A stretch of DNA of 33,262 nt from Xanthobacteraceae bacterium (GTDB taxonomy: Bacteria; Pseudomonadota; Alphaproteobacteria; Rhizobiales; Xanthobacteraceae): positions 1 through 33,262 of the forward strand of contig JASHPU010000109.1 of the NCBI GenBank assembly GCA_030037885.1, in the 5' to 3' direction. Below are positions 32,675-33,262 of the stretch, in pieces (positions within the stretch are counted from its first letter, which is position 1; the number at the start of each line of letters is the position of its first letter). The notes beneath the pieces are model-generated. The model was given only the letters and a program-made list of their open reading frames with translations, was not told the origin of the DNA and made no database searches. The position numbers were made by a program, and so were the translations under genes.

Positions 32675-33262
32675 ATGACAGCCCCGCCTGCAACCCGCCT
32701 CTTAGGCACCGAGGCGGCCGCGATCGAAGCGGCCGCGCACTGCCTCGCGGCCGGCGGGCTCGTCGCCTTTCCGACCGAAACGGTATACGGGCTCGGCGCC
32801 GATGCGGCCGACGGCCGCGCCATCGCGCGCCTTTACGAGGCGAAGGGGCGGCCGGCGTTCAATCCGCTGATTGCGCACGTGACCGACAGCGCGGCGGCGC
32901 GGGCGCTGGCGCGCTTCGATGTCGACGCCGCGCGCCTGGCGGCGGCGTTTTGGCCCGGGCCGCTGACGCTCGTCCTACCCAAAAAAGCGGGCTGCCCGGT
33001 TGCCGAACTCGCCACCGCGGGGCTCGACACCGTCGCGGTGCGCGTGCCGCGCCATGCGGTGGCGCAAAATATCCTGGCGGCCTTCGGCAAGCCGATCGTG
33101 GCGCCGTCGGCCAACCGCTCCGGCCACGTCTCGCCGACCTGCGCGGCACACGTGCTCGCCGACCTGCGCGGCCGTATCGATCTCATCATCGACGGTGGCA
33201 CGGCGCCGGTCGGCATCGAATCAAGCATCGTCGCCTGCCTCGGCAAACCCACTTTGCTGCGG
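32675..33262 (+). CDS. L-threonylcarbamoyladenylate synthase (Sua5/YrdC), N-terminal part
   Basis: 196 codons are in the window and the 3' end is beyond base 33262. The protein makes threonylcarbamoyl-AMP from Thr, bicarbonate and ATP for the t6A modification of tRNAs reading ANN codons. Visible motifs are GGLVAFPTETVYGLGADA, KGRPAFNPLIAHV, WPGPLTLVLPK, VAVRVPRH and IVAPSANRSGHVSPT, followed by IDGGTAPVGIESSIV. AAGGA lies 8 bp before ATG 32675. If a C-terminal Sua5 domain follows it is the Sua5 form; this cannot be seen. Confidence 0.93.
   Translation, partial: MTAPPATRLLGTEAAAIEAAAHCLAAGGLVAFPTETVYGLGADAADGRAIARLYEAKGRPAFNPLIAHVTDSAAARALARFDVDAARLAAAFWPGPLTLVLPKKAGCPVAELATAGLDTVAVRVPRHAVAQNILAAFGKPIVAPSANRSGHVSPTCAAHVLADLRGRIDLIIDGGTAPVGIESSIVACLGKPTLLR

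Overview
The window reads as chromosomal DNA of a high-GC alphaproteobacterium, most likely a Hyphomicrobiales (Rhizobiales) member near Bradyrhizobiaceae/Xanthobacteraceae. The reasons are a Shemin-type 5-aminolevulinate synthase, a DUF2778 L,D-transpeptidase-like protein, a TctC/Bug-type binding protein, several catabolic paralogues typical of these soil bacteria, and many palindromic intergenic repeats of the kind common in rhizobia. The taxonomic placement is inference from gene content only.

Layout. 1-3292: the 5' part of a ThDP-dependent enzyme, a Uma2 nuclease, a cyclase-family hydrolase (all minus strand) and a TctC-like solute-binding protein (plus). 3396-4776: a lower-GC defence/toxin-antitoxin patch with a wHTH-MNT nucleotidyltransferase, a palindromic operator, and a partner gene split by a 148-bp MITE-like element; it ends in a remnant of a second tctC. 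4877-9103: enamidase-like amidohydrolase, msrB, MFS transporter, second cyclase-family protein. 9361-11142: murA, a small conserved protein and tRNA-Thr(GGT). 11143-12411: an islet with one membrane-protein gene, closed by a 45-bp duplicate of the tRNA-Thr 3' end. 12495-15560: second Uma2, a TauD remnant, a one-helix membrane protein, the DUF2778 protein and a secreted GlcG/HbpS-type protein.

15703-16502: a translationally coupled two-gene unit, not recognised as a described system: a basic 62-residue protein and a 203-residue protein with a TIR/nucleoside-deoxyribosyltransferase-like signature. 16733-19605: flavin-dependent LLM oxidoreductase, a decayed parE and an M24-fold protein that has lost metal ligands. 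19921-25378: hemA, an EI24/CysZ-like gene with an early stop codon, an xthA remnant, a TPR-sulfotransferase and a PAP2 phosphatase. 25732-31293: a five-gene periplasmic PQQ oxidation cluster (beta-propeller, ABC-type binding protein, quinoprotein dehydrogenase with a lanthanide-type Asp-x-Asp motif, cytochrome c, unknown secreted protein). 31321-33262: secreted pentapeptide-repeat protein, a small probably frameshifted gene with a strong terminator, tRNA-Pro(CGG), and the 5' part of a Sua5/YrdC gene.

How it works together. The clearest functional unit is the PQQ cluster: the dehydrogenase oxidises an alcohol or aldehyde in the periplasm and the cytochrome c carries electrons away, while the propeller and binding protein belong to families tied to PQQ-dependent catabolism. 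The ABC permease and ATPase often found with such proteins are absent here. Decay is the other theme: at least five gene remnants or interrupted genes (HEPN-like, tctC, tauD, parE, xthA, possibly EI24) are scattered among intact housekeeping genes (murA, hemA, sua5, msrB, tRNAs).
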